DNA from: Ancylomarina longa
Lineage (GTDB): Bacteria; Bacteroidota; Bacteroidia; Bacteroidales; Marinifilaceae
Assembly: GCF_003996985.1 (NCBI RefSeq)
Contig: NZ_RJJX01000005.1
Span: 62,001-126,000, forward strand
Direction of reading: 5' to 3'
Length of the DNA: 64,000 nt
Below are positions 8,099-17,446 of the stretch, piece by piece. The notes under the pieces were generated by a model. The model was not told the DNA's origin, did no database searches, and saw nothing but the letters and a program-made list of their open reading frames with translations. The translations under genes were made by a program, and so were the position numbers. The stretch's first letter is position 1. Each line of letters opens with the position of its first letter.

Positions 8099-10675
8099 TC
8101 ATTGCGTATTTTTTTGATTTGACACTGGTTTCTTTTTTTTCAATTTAGTAAGACTATATTCTAATATTTGCATTGGGAACTGAATACACTTGTATTTAAT
8201 ATTTGAAGAATGTTTTTCTTTTATAAGACATACTCCATTTTGTTCATGATAAAATATTTTTTCATTCTCGTCTATATGCAAAAACTCCTCATTTAATCGT
8301 TTATTCAATCGAATCACACTCAAATAATTAAAGTATACATCCAAATTTGATTTGGAAATTGCTTCCACATAATCACGAAAATTTTCATCAGTTTTTCCAA
8401 ACTTTTTTAAAATATTCAAACAAGCAAGATCCGACATATCTGAATGAGGGTTCCCCATCCTATTTCCATTAATCAAATAATTACAAATTATGGAATGGTC
8501 AACTGCTTTCTGTAAATACTCTCTTAGCTTATTATCTTTATATTCATCACTAGAATAATCTTCTAATTGACAAGAAATAACTACCCTCGAAAAAGCCAAA
8601 AGTACTTTTTGCATGATACTATGATAATGTTCTCTTAGAGTGTCTTTCCATTCATTTGGATCGTAAAGCTTGTATTCTTTTTTCGACTGATTATACGGGA
8701 GCGTATAGTTTGTAAAACACAGAATAGCTGTAATAACATGTGATACAACAAGAAACTGACAAACCGTTACTTCATTTATTTTAAATTCATTATCGAACTG
8801 GTTCTTTTCCATGGCCTTTTCAAAATCAAGGGATAACTTAGCAGTCCTCCTTAAAATACGATTTGCTTCAGATTTATCTTTTATTTCATGAGAATCAAAA
8901 TCTCTTATTGTTGCCTTCCGTTCAACACTTACATTAGCACTTCCATCTTCTTCTTCATCATTTAGCTCTTCGATATTTGAACTGTGTTGTTCATTAAAAA
9001 GTTGGGTAAGCGTCTGCCAAATCCTGATAGTATTGTGAGTTTGAAATAGTTTAGCCTTTACATCTTTATTCTTCGATGCAGCAACAGCTTCTTCATACGT
9101 CACCTCTCCATGTACATCTTGTACAGAAAAAGTTCTATTCCCAGACGAATGATTCTTATTTTCTAATGCCTTACTAGAATCCAATTCAGTCAAGTAATTC
9201 ATTATCTGAAATTCATTCACTTTCCCAATTTCCAAAGCACCAATCAGCCCTCGAATCGTTCTGTTCTCCTTCGATGGATCAGTATGGTATAACTTGTCTA
9301 GATAATTAAGAACCTGTTTATTCGAGACTGCATCTCCCTTATCATTCTCAAATATTACATACGCAGGGTTAAGACTTAAACACTCTGAATTTAATCTCAC
9401 AAAAATCTCTTTCGAGTCTACCTCAACTAAACTCTGTTTATAAACAACAGTTCCGACATCATTGCACAGTACAACAGACATATCAGGATGGCTTAGCTCT
9501 TGTTTTAGAAATATTTTTAGAGTTAGAACATTAAGATCACAGCTTAAAATCCTTATCTGTCTTTCCTTCCTCTCTTTGAGTTCGACTTCTTGTCCAGCTT
9601 TACTTTCTCTTTTGTAAGCAGATGGCTTAACCACTTTCTTTACACCTTTTATTCCCAAATCATCTAAAAAGTTTAATTTCTTTGATTTATACAAAGCACC
9701 AAACTCCTCATTAATACCCTTGTTCGATTCAGTCCCCCAAGCAGCCATAGTCGCATTTGCACTTCCAATCAAACAGTATTCATTCTCATCAGATTTAAAA
9801 TTAAAAATCTTACTGTGTAGCTTCCTTTTAAACTCGGTCCCACCATTAAGATCCTTTTCCCCTCGCTTGGTATTCTCCCAAGCAAAAAATGACGCTCTAT
9901 CATTTTCGGCCATATTTGTTGGAGGCAATCCAAATTCCTCAGGGATATAAACCTGCATAGTGGCATTCGGCAATTTATCCAAGAGGTTTAAAAGAAAATC
10001 CCCTCCTTCATCGAAGTAAGGGCAAACGATACTAATCAAACGGATACTGTCTTGAGGTAGCAGTCTGAGTAATTGAGAAAAAGCAGAGCTGACACTGTTA
10101 TAAACTAACGCTATCTCAGTCTGATCATCGACCTTAACAAATGAATGTGGTTGTATTGTACTCTCACTTAACAAGTCACAATTTCTTGGGATAATATTAA
10201 TTATTCGCTCTTTAGAATATCCTTCAATTCCAGTTGATAAATATTGTATATACTGCCACGTTTCAATAAGTAAGGGTAAAAAGGGGCTATCCTTAGAGTC
10301 AGCATAAAATGTCGTAAAAGTCTCATGATTTTTACCATGCCCGCCTGGAGTAATATTTCCAGATCCCATCACCATTAGTATTTCCTTATCACCTATAAAA
10401 AAATTGATCTTAGGATGAAAAGCTCCTTTTGCTTTTACTCCATTAACAGAATAGGATTGAGTCAGCTGACGTAATCCTCCTGAAGTTAAACCTATAGAAT
10501 TATCCAACATATCAGAATCCACAAGCACACCAACATTAGTCACCCATTTGTGCTTCAGTGTTTTTAATACCTGATACTCGAAATGATGGAAATTGAACGA
10601 GAAACTGGTTAGAATTGCTGAATGAAATTTATTTCGACCACCAGGGACTTCAATATATATTTTCTTTTCTTCCAT
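8099..10675 (-). CDS. Large phospholipase D-fold (HKD) protein, probable defence nuclease
   Basis: 858-residue protein with two HKD half-sites at PLD spacing: H87-x-K89 followed by G104-S-G-N107, and H287-x-K289 followed by G304-S-A-N307. The pair would form one active site of the PLD superfamily, which includes nucleases such as BfiI and the DISARM protein DrmC. Residues 310-858 match no domain I recognise; a low-complexity acidic patch (NEEHS..DDEEEDGS) lies around 575-595 and the C-terminus is helical and Lys-rich. No signal peptide is present, so a cytoplasmic role is expected. The gene starts 8 bp after the stop of the 523-residue gene, so the two form a tight unit. A lipid-hydrolysing role is less likely given the defence setting. 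Confidence 0.75.
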   Translation of the reverse strand: MEEKKIYIEVPGGRNKFHSAILTSFSFNFHHFEYQVLKTLKHKWVTNVGVLVDSDMLDNSIGLTSGGLRQLTQSYSVNGVKAKGAFHPKINFFIGDKEILMVMGSGNITPGGHGKNHETFTTFYADSKDSPFLPLLIETWQYIQYLSTGIEGYSKERIINIIPRNCDLLSESTIQPHSFVKVDDQTEIALVYNSVSSAFSQLLRLLPQDSIRLISIVCPYFDEGGDFLLNLLDKLPNATMQVYIPEEFGLPPTNMAENDRASFFAWENTKRGEKDLNGGTEFKRKLHSKIFNFKSDENEYCLIGSANATMAAWGTESNKGINEEFGALYKSKKLNFLDDLGIKGVKKVVKPSAYKRESKAGQEVELKERKERQIRILSCDLNVLTLKIFLKQELSHPDMSVVLCNDVGTVVYKQSLVEVDSKEIFVRLNSECLSLNPAYVIFENDKGDAVSNKQVLNYLDKLYHTDPSKENRTIRGLIGALEIGKVNEFQIMNYLTELDSSKALENKNHSSGNRTFSVQDVHGEVTYEEAVAASKNKDVKAKLFQTHNTIRIWQTLTQLFNEQHSSNIEELNDEEEDGSANVSVERKATIRDFDSHEIKDKSEANRILRRTAKLSLDFEKAMEKNQFDNEFKINEVTVCQFLVVSHVITAILCFTNYTLPYNQSKKEYKLYDPNEWKDTLREHYHSIMQKVLLAFSRVVISCQLEDYSSDEYKDNKLREYLQKAVDHSIICNYLINGNRMGNPHSDMSDLACLNILKKFGKTDENFRDYVEAISKSNLDVYFNYLSVIRLNKRLNEEFLHIDENEKIFYHEQNGVCLIKEKHSSNIKYKCIQFPMQILEYSLTKLKKKKPVSNQKNTQ

Positions 10676-10683
10676 TTTATCTA

Positions 10684-12255
10684 TTATATAGATTCTAACA
10701 ATTCCATTCCTTTCACTGTCAAATTATTCTCTTTATCGATCATAAATAGATCTTGCATAAAATTTGAGACCGTTTTCAATCTAGGTGATGTATGCCTAGG
10801 TTTCATGGTTTGAACATGTGAAATAACTCCATCTTCAATTATAAACTTCAACAGATTACTTTCACCATTACCCATTTTTCGGTATGCCGTATTTACATGA
10901 TCGTTTATTAGCTTTTTAATGGTTTCTTCGATAAATAATTCAAAGCTCATATCGAGCGATTGCCTCATGTAAACATTTAGATTTTCCGTAACACGCCCTT
11001 TTTGTCCCCAAACCTTATATTTCTTCTCAAACTCTTCTAATTCATCAATTCGTTTCTCATTAATTTCATAAATAACAAACATCAGTTTAAAAGCCATTAC
11101 AATAGCTATCTCTGAATTTACTGGTGATTTAACTACTTGCTCCAATTCATCTAATAATTCAACTAAATCCTTAGTTTCATTGTTGCACCAAACATCAAAA
11201 ACAGTTTGATCAACAGTAACACTAAAGTTTTTTATCGAATCTACAATTACTATTTGACTGATGTCCTTAATAAACTTCACAACCTCCTGATCGTTTCCAT
11301 CTAAATGAATCAAAATAGACCAGAAAATTGTTTCTAATGCTATATGAAAAGCTTCATTCACGTAATAATAATACCAGCCAAAAGAGGCATCACCCTCTTT
11401 CTGCAATAGGTTTAACTTATACTGACTTGTTATAAAACTACGCTCTTCATACGCCCCAGTTTTAGTAGATATGTATTTTAAATACAATCCTATAGTTTCT
11501 TTTCTCAGTGAAGTGTGATGACCGTTTATATCATTTATCTCTCGCCCATCCTTATTTAATAACACACTGTTGTAACAAGACCATTCTTCACTGTCAACCT
11601 TAATATTGTTAATCGAGAAATCAGAAAGAAAATTAATATCATCCTCAGTTAGTCGTCCTGTTTTTATTATTTGTAAAAATCTATTTTGCTTCTCTAAGGA
11701 AATACCAGATGCAAATGCATTAGCTAACTGTAAACCTTCTTGATAAACAATAAAAAACTTACTCTCTATCTCTATTAAGTTTAACGCAATTAAAGAACCC
11801 GCATAATACTGTCCTAAGGCACCCGACGGATAATCCCAATAGACAGAACCTTTTACTGTATCCTTGTTTTTATCAGCTCCCAGGTGAATATTATAAAAAC
11901 CTTTCATTATAAGATCTTCCTGATGCTTTGCTGTAAAATCACTACCTACAATACTAAGTTCATCAGGAAACTTCTCCCTCATTATGAAAGCAACAATCAA
12001 CTCAGCTCTTCGAATAAAATTATAATGCTCGTTTAAAGTACCTTCATGCCTTAAGGTACTATCTTTTCCATACATATTAAGAAGCCATAAATACAGTCCA
12101 TAATATCGAAGTCGAAGGGTTAGGTTAGTCATTCCAGGTAATAAACGACCATAAGTTGTTATCGAACTATTTTGAACACCTAAAGGATCACGACCAGTCA
12201 TAAAACCACTATTCTCAGCCCAAAATGGTTTTTTATAAGTTTCTGTACTATACAT
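10684..12255 (-). CDS. Unrecognised 523-aa partner of the PLD protein
   Basis: No family is recognised with certainty. The N-terminus holds a striking motif block: GRDPLG at 21-26, then YGRLLPGMTNLTLRLRYY at 35-52. This resembles the LFPGTSTIQTRARYF-type opening of DUF6361 proteins, which also travel with PLD genes, but the similarity is remembered, not computed. The rest is helix-rich with no membrane segment, no nuclease or nucleotide-binding motif and an acidic C-terminal half. It is the first gene of the leftward island, with 199 bp of A/T-rich non-coding DNA upstream that separates it from the relaxase gene, and its stop is 8 bp from the PLD start, which argues for coupled expression and a shared function. 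Confidence 0.7.
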   Translation of the reverse strand: MYSTETYKKPFWAENSGFMTGRDPLGVQNSSITTYGRLLPGMTNLTLRLRYYGLYLWLLNMYGKDSTLRHEGTLNEHYNFIRRAELIVAFIMREKFPDELSIVGSDFTAKHQEDLIMKGFYNIHLGADKNKDTVKGSVYWDYPSGALGQYYAGSLIALNLIEIESKFFIVYQEGLQLANAFASGISLEKQNRFLQIIKTGRLTEDDINFLSDFSINNIKVDSEEWSCYNSVLLNKDGREINDINGHHTSLRKETIGLYLKYISTKTGAYEERSFITSQYKLNLLQKEGDASFGWYYYYVNEAFHIALETIFWSILIHLDGNDQEVVKFIKDISQIVIVDSIKNFSVTVDQTVFDVWCNNETKDLVELLDELEQVVKSPVNSEIAIVMAFKLMFVIYEINEKRIDELEEFEKKYKVWGQKGRVTENLNVYMRQSLDMSFELFIEETIKKLINDHVNTAYRKMGNGESNLLKFIIEDGVISHVQTMKPRHTSPRLKTVSNFMQDLFMIDKENNLTVKGMELLESI

Positions 12256-12454
12256 TTGGATTTATCTATAGGAAATATTTAACAAGAAAGTAATTTATCA
12301 ATAAATCAAAATTAATAAAATAAATAGGAGCATTAAGCGTTTGATCCTATTCTTTCATAACTTATTGTTTATCTAAATACGATTAAGTTAATCTCAATAA
12401 TATTGATTCAGATTTAGAACATGTTCTTAAATAAGCTTTAAATCCAACAATTAA

Positions 12455-13366
12455 CTAGATGCTTCTTTTCTTTTTACGATTCATTAGCAATCTATTTTTC
12501 TTACTATTTTTCTCATTCATTTTTTTAGCCTGAAACTGCCAAAGCAATTCTTTTATGAATGCTTCTTTTATACCTTTATCGATTTTCTCAGGCTTTTTAA
12601 TAATCTGTTTTTGAATGAGTTCTTTTTTTTGAACCGTATAAAAATTGGGCTTCTCTTTAAATCTTGACAATCGAATGGGATAACGAATTACCTTTTCCAT
12701 TCCATCAGTCACAACAACAATATGCCCTCTTCCTGATTTTCTTATTTCCACATTAAAAAGTTTTAATGCTTCATCATACATCACTTTCGAATTAATCGAA
12801 TCCATCTGGTTTAAGTGCTGAAAAAGGTTCTCCAGGCTTTGTTTGATATTTCGACTTCTTGCTGAAAACTTGAATACAGGCTTTTCCTTTCGAGTTTTAT
12901 GATCCAACTGATGTCTAAGCCCTAATTCCTTAATGAAGTTTTGAACCTTTTGCCTCTCATGATTGTCTTTGATTTTCTTACCTGTATGACGATCTATTCT
13001 TGAAGATACAATATGAAAATGGACTCGATCCAAGTCTTTATGCTTGTAGACGAAATAAGGCTGACTGCCATAGCCCATATGCTGCATCAGCTTATCCATC
13101 TCCTCTCGAATTATCTTATCACCTAATTTCAGGTAATCACTTGTAGATGGGTTAAAGGAGATATGAAGACATCTATTCTTTACCCGAGGATTTAGCTTTT
13201 CAATGTCAAATATCTCTTTTAGGCGGTGTTTCTTATCGTATAAAAAGGGATTAATGGCTTTAGTGTTTCGACAATGAAAAAAGGTGGCAGTCTTCTCCTC
13301 CACTTTCTTCTCATTGTAAAGAAACGCATTCTCAGTACTGGCGGTTTGATGGATCACAATGACCAT
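12455..13366 (-). CDS. Relaxase / mobilisation nuclease (MobA/VirD2-type)
   Basis: 303-residue protein of the Relaxase (PF03432) family, which nicks oriT and pilots the strand into the recipient. Seen: a conserved N-terminal block, HISFNPS around residue 88, and the metal-binding histidine motif VHFHIVSSRID around 135-145, which is the three-histidine motif III. The C-terminal half is basic (Lys/Arg-rich tail ending KKNRLLMNRKKKR), as in Bacteroidota mobilisation proteins. It follows the MobC-like gene by 17 bp. At 303 residues it is the usual size for Bacteroides MobB-type relaxases and appears complete. oriT is not identified here; in such elements it often lies near the mob genes, but the gaps here are very short. 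Confidence 0.9.
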   Translation of the reverse strand: MVIVIHQTASTENAFLYNEKKVEEKTATFFHCRNTKAINPFLYDKKHRLKEIFDIEKLNPRVKNRCLHISFNPSTSDYLKLGDKIIREEMDKLMQHMGYGSQPYFVYKHKDLDRVHFHIVSSRIDRHTGKKIKDNHERQKVQNFIKELGLRHQLDHKTRKEKPVFKFSARSRNIKQSLENLFQHLNQMDSINSKVMYDEALKLFNVEIRKSGRGHIVVVTDGMEKVIRYPIRLSRFKEKPNFYTVQKKELIQKQIIKKPEKIDKGIKEAFIKELLWQFQAKKMNEKNSKKNRLLMNRKKKRSI

Positions 13367-13383
13367 GGAAAGGGCTTTTATCT

Positions 13384-13761
13384 TTACTCTATCATATCCA
13401 TATAATTCTGCAAAACAGAGAAACAGTTTCGAAGCTCTTGCAATACCTTCGAAAACATTTCTCGATCTGAAGGGGTGAGTTGGTAGATATGTTGGGCATT
13501 AATATTCCTAGAAACCTGGTTGAGATTCACACCAATTTTATTGAGCTCATAGTCCAGTTTTTTGGTAATCATCACAAACTCTTTACTCACCTCTATTTTC
13601 CGGATCTCCCTTTTCTTAATTAGCTTAGCTCTGCAAAAATCACTAAGGATTCTATAGCCTTCCTTCTGAGATTGTTTCAATAGCAATCTCTTTTCCAATT
13701 CCGTCAAACGAATCCGAACCCCTTCACCCAATTTATCCTGATCTGCTGTTTTGGGTCTCAT
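13384..13761 (-). CDS. MobC/NikA-like relaxosome accessory protein
   Basis: 125-residue basic protein. An N-terminal ribbon-helix-helix-like segment (GVRIRLTELEKRLLLKQS at 14-31) and a C-terminal MobC-type helical segment (LNQVSRNIN around 79-87) fit the bacterial mobilisation protein family, whose members bind oriT DNA and help the relaxase. The gene ends 17 bp before the relaxase start on the same strand. Start is the ATG at 13761; no strong ribosome-binding site is visible, normal for this phylum. Confidence 0.82.
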   Translation of the reverse strand: MRPKTADQDKLGEGVRIRLTELEKRLLLKQSQKEGYRILSDFCRAKLIKKREIRKIEVSKEFVMITKKLDYELNKIGVNLNQVSRNINAQHIYQLTPSDREMFSKVLQELRNCFSVLQNYMDMIE

Positions 13762-13767
13762 ATCTTT

Positions 13768-13974
13768 TCATTTATTAGCCTTCGCAGAATCAAGCTTTTC
13801 ATCTGAGATGAAAAGTCCCTGCTGGAAGGCACAAGCGTTTTTGTGGAACAAAAACACATCTTGCATGCCCCTCTTTAAAGTTTGTTCTAGTAGCAAGCTT
13901 AAATTTCCATCTTTAAATAATAGGGAAAACCATACAAATAATAGTAAAGCCTTCCCCAAGATTAAATCAAGCAT
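13768..13974 (-). CDS. Possible small membrane protein between DUF4099 and mobC genes
   Basis: 68-residue frame that fits exactly between its neighbours (12 bp after the upstream stop, 6 bp before mobC). Its N-terminus is hydrophobic (LILGKALLLFVWFSLLF) and could be one membrane helix. No family is recognised. The spacing favours a real gene, but without homologues it could be chance. Confidence 0.4.
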   Translation of the reverse strand: MLDLILGKALLLFVWFSLLFKDGNLSLLLEQTLKRGMQDVFLFHKNACAFQQGLFISDEKLDSAKANK

Positions 13975-13986
13975 AATTCTACTATT

Positions 13987-14655
13987 CTATCCTACTTTCT
14001 GTTTTGTTGCTTTCGTTTTTTCCGCCTTCTGCTCTTTTTCTTTTTCCTTTTTAAAACCAGAAAAATTGATGTTTCTATTAGCGGCGTCTACTTGAAGGGT
14101 TGCCGTAAACTTCTTGCCATCTTTGCCTGTCATTCCTTTTACAACAATTTTCTTACCTGCCGCCAGTTTCTGCCTTTGTTCATCCGAAAGACCTGCTCCT
14201 TTTATTTTTTCAGGAACTCTGATGTGCTTTATCCGCAGAGGAATGAGTTCATTGGTCTTGGAATCTATGGACAAATAATAATTATCTTTCTTTCCATCTC
14301 TTCCTTTTAATTCTAGAGTTTTGCCAAGGTTCCTATTTTCCAGCAAGGCCGATTTTTCCTCTTTGGTAAACTTGTGCTGCATATACTCCTCCGGGATATG
14401 GAGTCGTTGGATGGGATGCACTTTAATGTTCACACTGCCATCCTCTAATTTTTGAAGGCGAATTTTCGTAGGAATCCGAAAGTTTTCATCATTAATTTTA
14501 GCATTGACTGTGTAGAGCTTCATTGATCGAAAACCATTTAAAAAGTCTTTCAATTCCTGACTTTCCATACGGTCCACAAAATCTCTTTTAATCCCGACCT
14601 TCTCCAATTTTTCAAAGGGGATTTCATCTTTACTAATGCGTGTTGTTTGTTCCAT
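13987..14655 (-). CDS. DUF4099/DUF3945-type conjugative element protein
   Basis: 222 residues. The opening FEKLEKVGIKRDFVD matches the DUF4099 pattern, and two DUF3945-like repeats follow: one around 95-140 (FTKEEKSALLENRNLGKTLELKGRDG) and one around 150-200 (LSDEQRQKLAAGKKIVVKGMTGKDG). The C-terminus is a Lys/Glu-rich charged tail. Such proteins are common in the mobilisation regions of Bacteroidota elements; their molecular role is unknown. It lies 31 bp downstream of the coupling protein gene on the same strand. Confidence 0.8.
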   Translation of the reverse strand: MEQTTRISKDEIPFEKLEKVGIKRDFVDRMESQELKDFLNGFRSMKLYTVNAKINDENFRIPTKIRLQKLEDGSVNIKVHPIQRLHIPEEYMQHKFTKEEKSALLENRNLGKTLELKGRDGKKDNYYLSIDSKTNELIPLRIKHIRVPEKIKGAGLSDEQRQKLAAGKKIVVKGMTGKDGKKFTATLQVDAANRNINFSGFKKEKEKEQKAEKTKATKQKVG

Positions 14656-14686
14656 CTTTTTAGTTTTTTAATGCTTATTACTATTC

Positions 14687-16618
14687 TTATTTGGTGTTGA
14701 TCTTACATTCTATTAAGATCTTTTGAATGTCGTTGTAGATTCTGTTTCTATTGTTTTCCAAGACTTTCTCTTTGTCATCAAACTCATAAATCTTAGGTAT
14801 TGATTTGTATTTCTTTTCTTCTCTATTAATGGCTTCAGTATCTATTCGGATTAAACTGTTAAAATTCTTTTGCTGAATCTGCTCACCATAATTATCTGCT
14901 ATCTGCCCGACCATATATCCTTGAGGGAGTGTGGCAATCTTACCTTCAGGTACCAGAAAATCCATTTGGGTAGAAAATGAGGTAGATTGAGAGTTACTAT
15001 TTATATTTATGGATTGCCGCTCCTGAAGGATTTTCCCCATCCGATTTTGTATAAATCGGGCGGTCTCTCCCACGGATTGACCTGCGAATATGTTTCCAAT
15101 ATTTGTCAGTATGGCATTAGCCTGCTCCTTGCCGTAATCTCTAATCAGCTGAGCTATGGTTTGAATCCCCAGTAAGGTCGATATCAGATTGCTTCTAGCT
15201 GTTGCAATCAAGGTATCCAAACCTCTAAAATAGATGGTTGCTAACTCATCAAAAATCAAAGAAGATTTGTGTTGTCCCTTACGATTAATCACCTTAAGCA
15301 TTCTAGTAATATACAAAGACAGGACAGCTCCATACATTTCAATTCGAAGTGGGTTATTTGCCAAACAGAGTACTTTAGGATAATTTGGGTTATTAATATC
15401 CAGTGAAAAATCATTTCCTGAACAAATCCAATAGATCTCCTTGCTGATGATCTTGGAAATGGCAATCTTCAAACTTCCCAACTGTCCTTCCAATTGCTCA
15501 CTGGCTCCCCTTTGATGTGCATTGATAAAAGGGTTAATAATATTAACCACATCCTTTTCTTGGGAAAGTACCTCAAAGAGATCATCGTAGTCCAGCTGTA
15601 GAAGCTCAATGGCATGTGGTAAACTGCAATACTCGCCATCCTTATAGCGTTTTAAAAACCAGATGACTGCTGCAAAAAAGGAAACTGCAGATTCTGAAAA
15701 GAATTCGCCTTGTTTTCGAATCCATTCCCTGTTTAAATTATACAATACCGTCCTAGAGGATTCAAAGGCATCTATGGGACTTTCTAAAAACTCAGGAGCC
15801 AATGGATTGCAACGATAGGATCTAGTGATGTCATCAAAATTAATGATGTAAAAAGCAGCACTCGATGGTAACTTCCTTCTCTTTTTTGCTTTGAGAAAAT
15901 GATTATAAGTGACTATTGAAAGGTCCGGAAACTTAAAATCATAGACACACATGCAAAAGCCTTTTCTAAGATGCTGTTTAATAAAAGGGAGTACTACGGA
16001 AAAGGATTTTCCTGAGCCTGGTGTGCCAATCACCATACTTCCCCGAAAGGGATTGACCACATTGATCCAAGCGTCATGTTCCTTATTTTGAAGCAGATAT
16101 TTGCTTTTAAGGTTCACTGAGTACTCGTTTTCTTTTAATTCCTCTTCCTGAGCAAAGCTTTCATTTTCATGATTGAAGCGATCTTTCATCAGGTTCACAT
16201 TGATCAGCTTGGAAATATTGTCAAAAGCAATATTGAGGACGATAAATCCCCAAAAAGAGAAAAGCAAATAAAGACCTGCCTGCCAATCTTTAAGAAGCAG
16301 GCTTCCCCAATACAAGAACAGGCCTAAAAAGAGTTGATACAAGAGTGTTGAAATCTTTAAATCCCTATCCTTTTTAGCTTTTGTACCTATACAGGTTATT
16401 ATCAAAAAACTCATACAAATCACCTTGGCATAAATCGGATGAATTAAGAGATCCAAATTTTGTAGTTTATCTATTAAGCCATCTAATTCCTGCATATAAA
16501 AACCCAAGGACTTAAAAAACTGAAGCTGGTTCAGGTATAAGGAAACCAGTAACAAGAGGTAAGAGAAGAATCGAAACCCCTCATGCATCCTCACCAGTTC
16601 TCTTGATTCCCCATTCAT
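14687..16618 (-). CDS. Type IV coupling protein (TraG/VirD4-like ATPase)
   Basis: 643-residue T4CP that links the relaxosome to the secretion channel and pumps DNA with ATP. Several hydrophobic segments in the first 135 residues anchor it in the inner membrane. Walker A is GTPGSGKS at 198-205; the SLIFDELATIYF segment near residue 460 is the Walker B region and is followed by RSNLISTLLGIQTIAQL, typical of TraG/TraD proteins. Bacteroidota annotations often call this protein MobC or YWG-type coupling protein. Sits between TraN and the DUF4099 gene. Complete, no anomalies. Confidence 0.92.
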   Translation of the reverse strand: MNGESRELVRMHEGFRFFSYLLLLVSLYLNQLQFFKSLGFYMQELDGLIDKLQNLDLLIHPIYAKVICMSFLIITCIGTKAKKDRDLKISTLLYQLFLGLFLYWGSLLLKDWQAGLYLLFSFWGFIVLNIAFDNISKLINVNLMKDRFNHENESFAQEEELKENEYSVNLKSKYLLQNKEHDAWINVVNPFRGSMVIGTPGSGKSFSVVLPFIKQHLRKGFCMCVYDFKFPDLSIVTYNHFLKAKKRRKLPSSAAFYIINFDDITRSYRCNPLAPEFLESPIDAFESSRTVLYNLNREWIRKQGEFFSESAVSFFAAVIWFLKRYKDGEYCSLPHAIELLQLDYDDLFEVLSQEKDVVNIINPFINAHQRGASEQLEGQLGSLKIAISKIISKEIYWICSGNDFSLDINNPNYPKVLCLANNPLRIEMYGAVLSLYITRMLKVINRKGQHKSSLIFDELATIYFRGLDTLIATARSNLISTLLGIQTIAQLIRDYGKEQANAILTNIGNIFAGQSVGETARFIQNRMGKILQERQSININSNSQSTSFSTQMDFLVPEGKIATLPQGYMVGQIADNYGEQIQQKNFNSLIRIDTEAINREEKKYKSIPKIYEFDDKEKVLENNRNRIYNDIQKILIECKINTK

Positions 16619-16643
16619 CTGTACTCCTCCTCTTTGTTGTTTT

Positions 16644-17444
16644 TTATAAACTTTTGGCTCTTAGAATGTGTTTGTTTTTAAGCTCTATAGAAAGCTTTCT
16701 TCCGGTATTGCCCAATGCTTTTTCAAGCAGTTCAATTCGTAGGATTCTTTTATCTGTAATGGTAAATTTTGGTAAGACGAAGATCTCCCTTGCCTTACTT
16801 TGGGCTGGTATGCGTTTTAATTCATCGTATTGAAATTTGGGATGAATCTGATATTCTTGTGTATTGGTCGCTTTTAGTCTTTTTTGATCATCTATCCACC
16901 ACTTAAAACCCTCCACATCATAAGCCATATTGGTTGTATTCTCAATCTCCAATTCAAAAAACAAAGCGTCATCAAAAAGGTAAATATTTTGAAGACTTAA
17001 CAGAATGCCATCTTTTTGGGATTTTCTTTTTCGAATGTGTTTTTTCTTTTGAGAGAGAATGTATCTGCAAGTTTTCTTTAAGGTCTCTTGGGTCATCAAA
17101 CTGCCTTGATAAAGATCTGCCTTCATGGCTTTAAAGCTGTTCAGTTGGAAGGAAGTCTCTTTCGATTCTCCATATATTAAGCTAATGGAGTAAAGTTTTC
17201 CACCAGTTACCAGAGCTATGGAAGATTCTCCTTCATATGCTTTTACCGCTTTGATTCTTGCCATATTGGGATGTTCCGATACGACTTCGGCCAAAACCAG
17301 ATCAGGATTGCCAACTTGCAGATAAGTAATCTTCTTTTTTGAGATCAGGTGAATGACCTTATTTTCATTGATTGAAATCTTATTTTGTCCGATTAAACTA
17401 ATGGATATAAAAAGACAAAACAGACTGGTAAATAGATATTTCAT
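16644..17444 (-). CDS. traN: Conjugative transposon protein TraN (DUF4138)
   Basis: 266-residue exported protein, a VirB9-like component of the mating channel. An N-terminal signal peptide (FTSLFCLFISISLIG) is followed by the beta-rich TraN region: VIHLISKKKITYLQVGNPDL, then IALVTGGKLYSISL, and a C-terminal KFTITDKRILRIELLE strand. The gene starts 2 bp after the traM stop, so translation is probably coupled. It lies 25 bp upstream of the coupling protein gene; traO, traP and traQ, which usually follow traN in CTnDOT-type operons, are absent from this position. Confidence 0.88.
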   Translation of the reverse strand: MKYLFTSLFCLFISISLIGQNKISINENKVIHLISKKKITYLQVGNPDLVLAEVVSEHPNMARIKAVKAYEGESSIALVTGGKLYSISLIYGESKETSFQLNSFKAMKADLYQGSLMTQETLKKTCRYILSQKKKHIRKRKSQKDGILLSLQNIYLFDDALFFELEIENTTNMAYDVEGFKWWIDDQKRLKATNTQEYQIHPKFQYDELKRIPAQSKAREIFVLPKFTITDKRILRIELLEKALGNTGRKLSIELKNKHILRAKSL

Positions 17445-17446
17445 GG

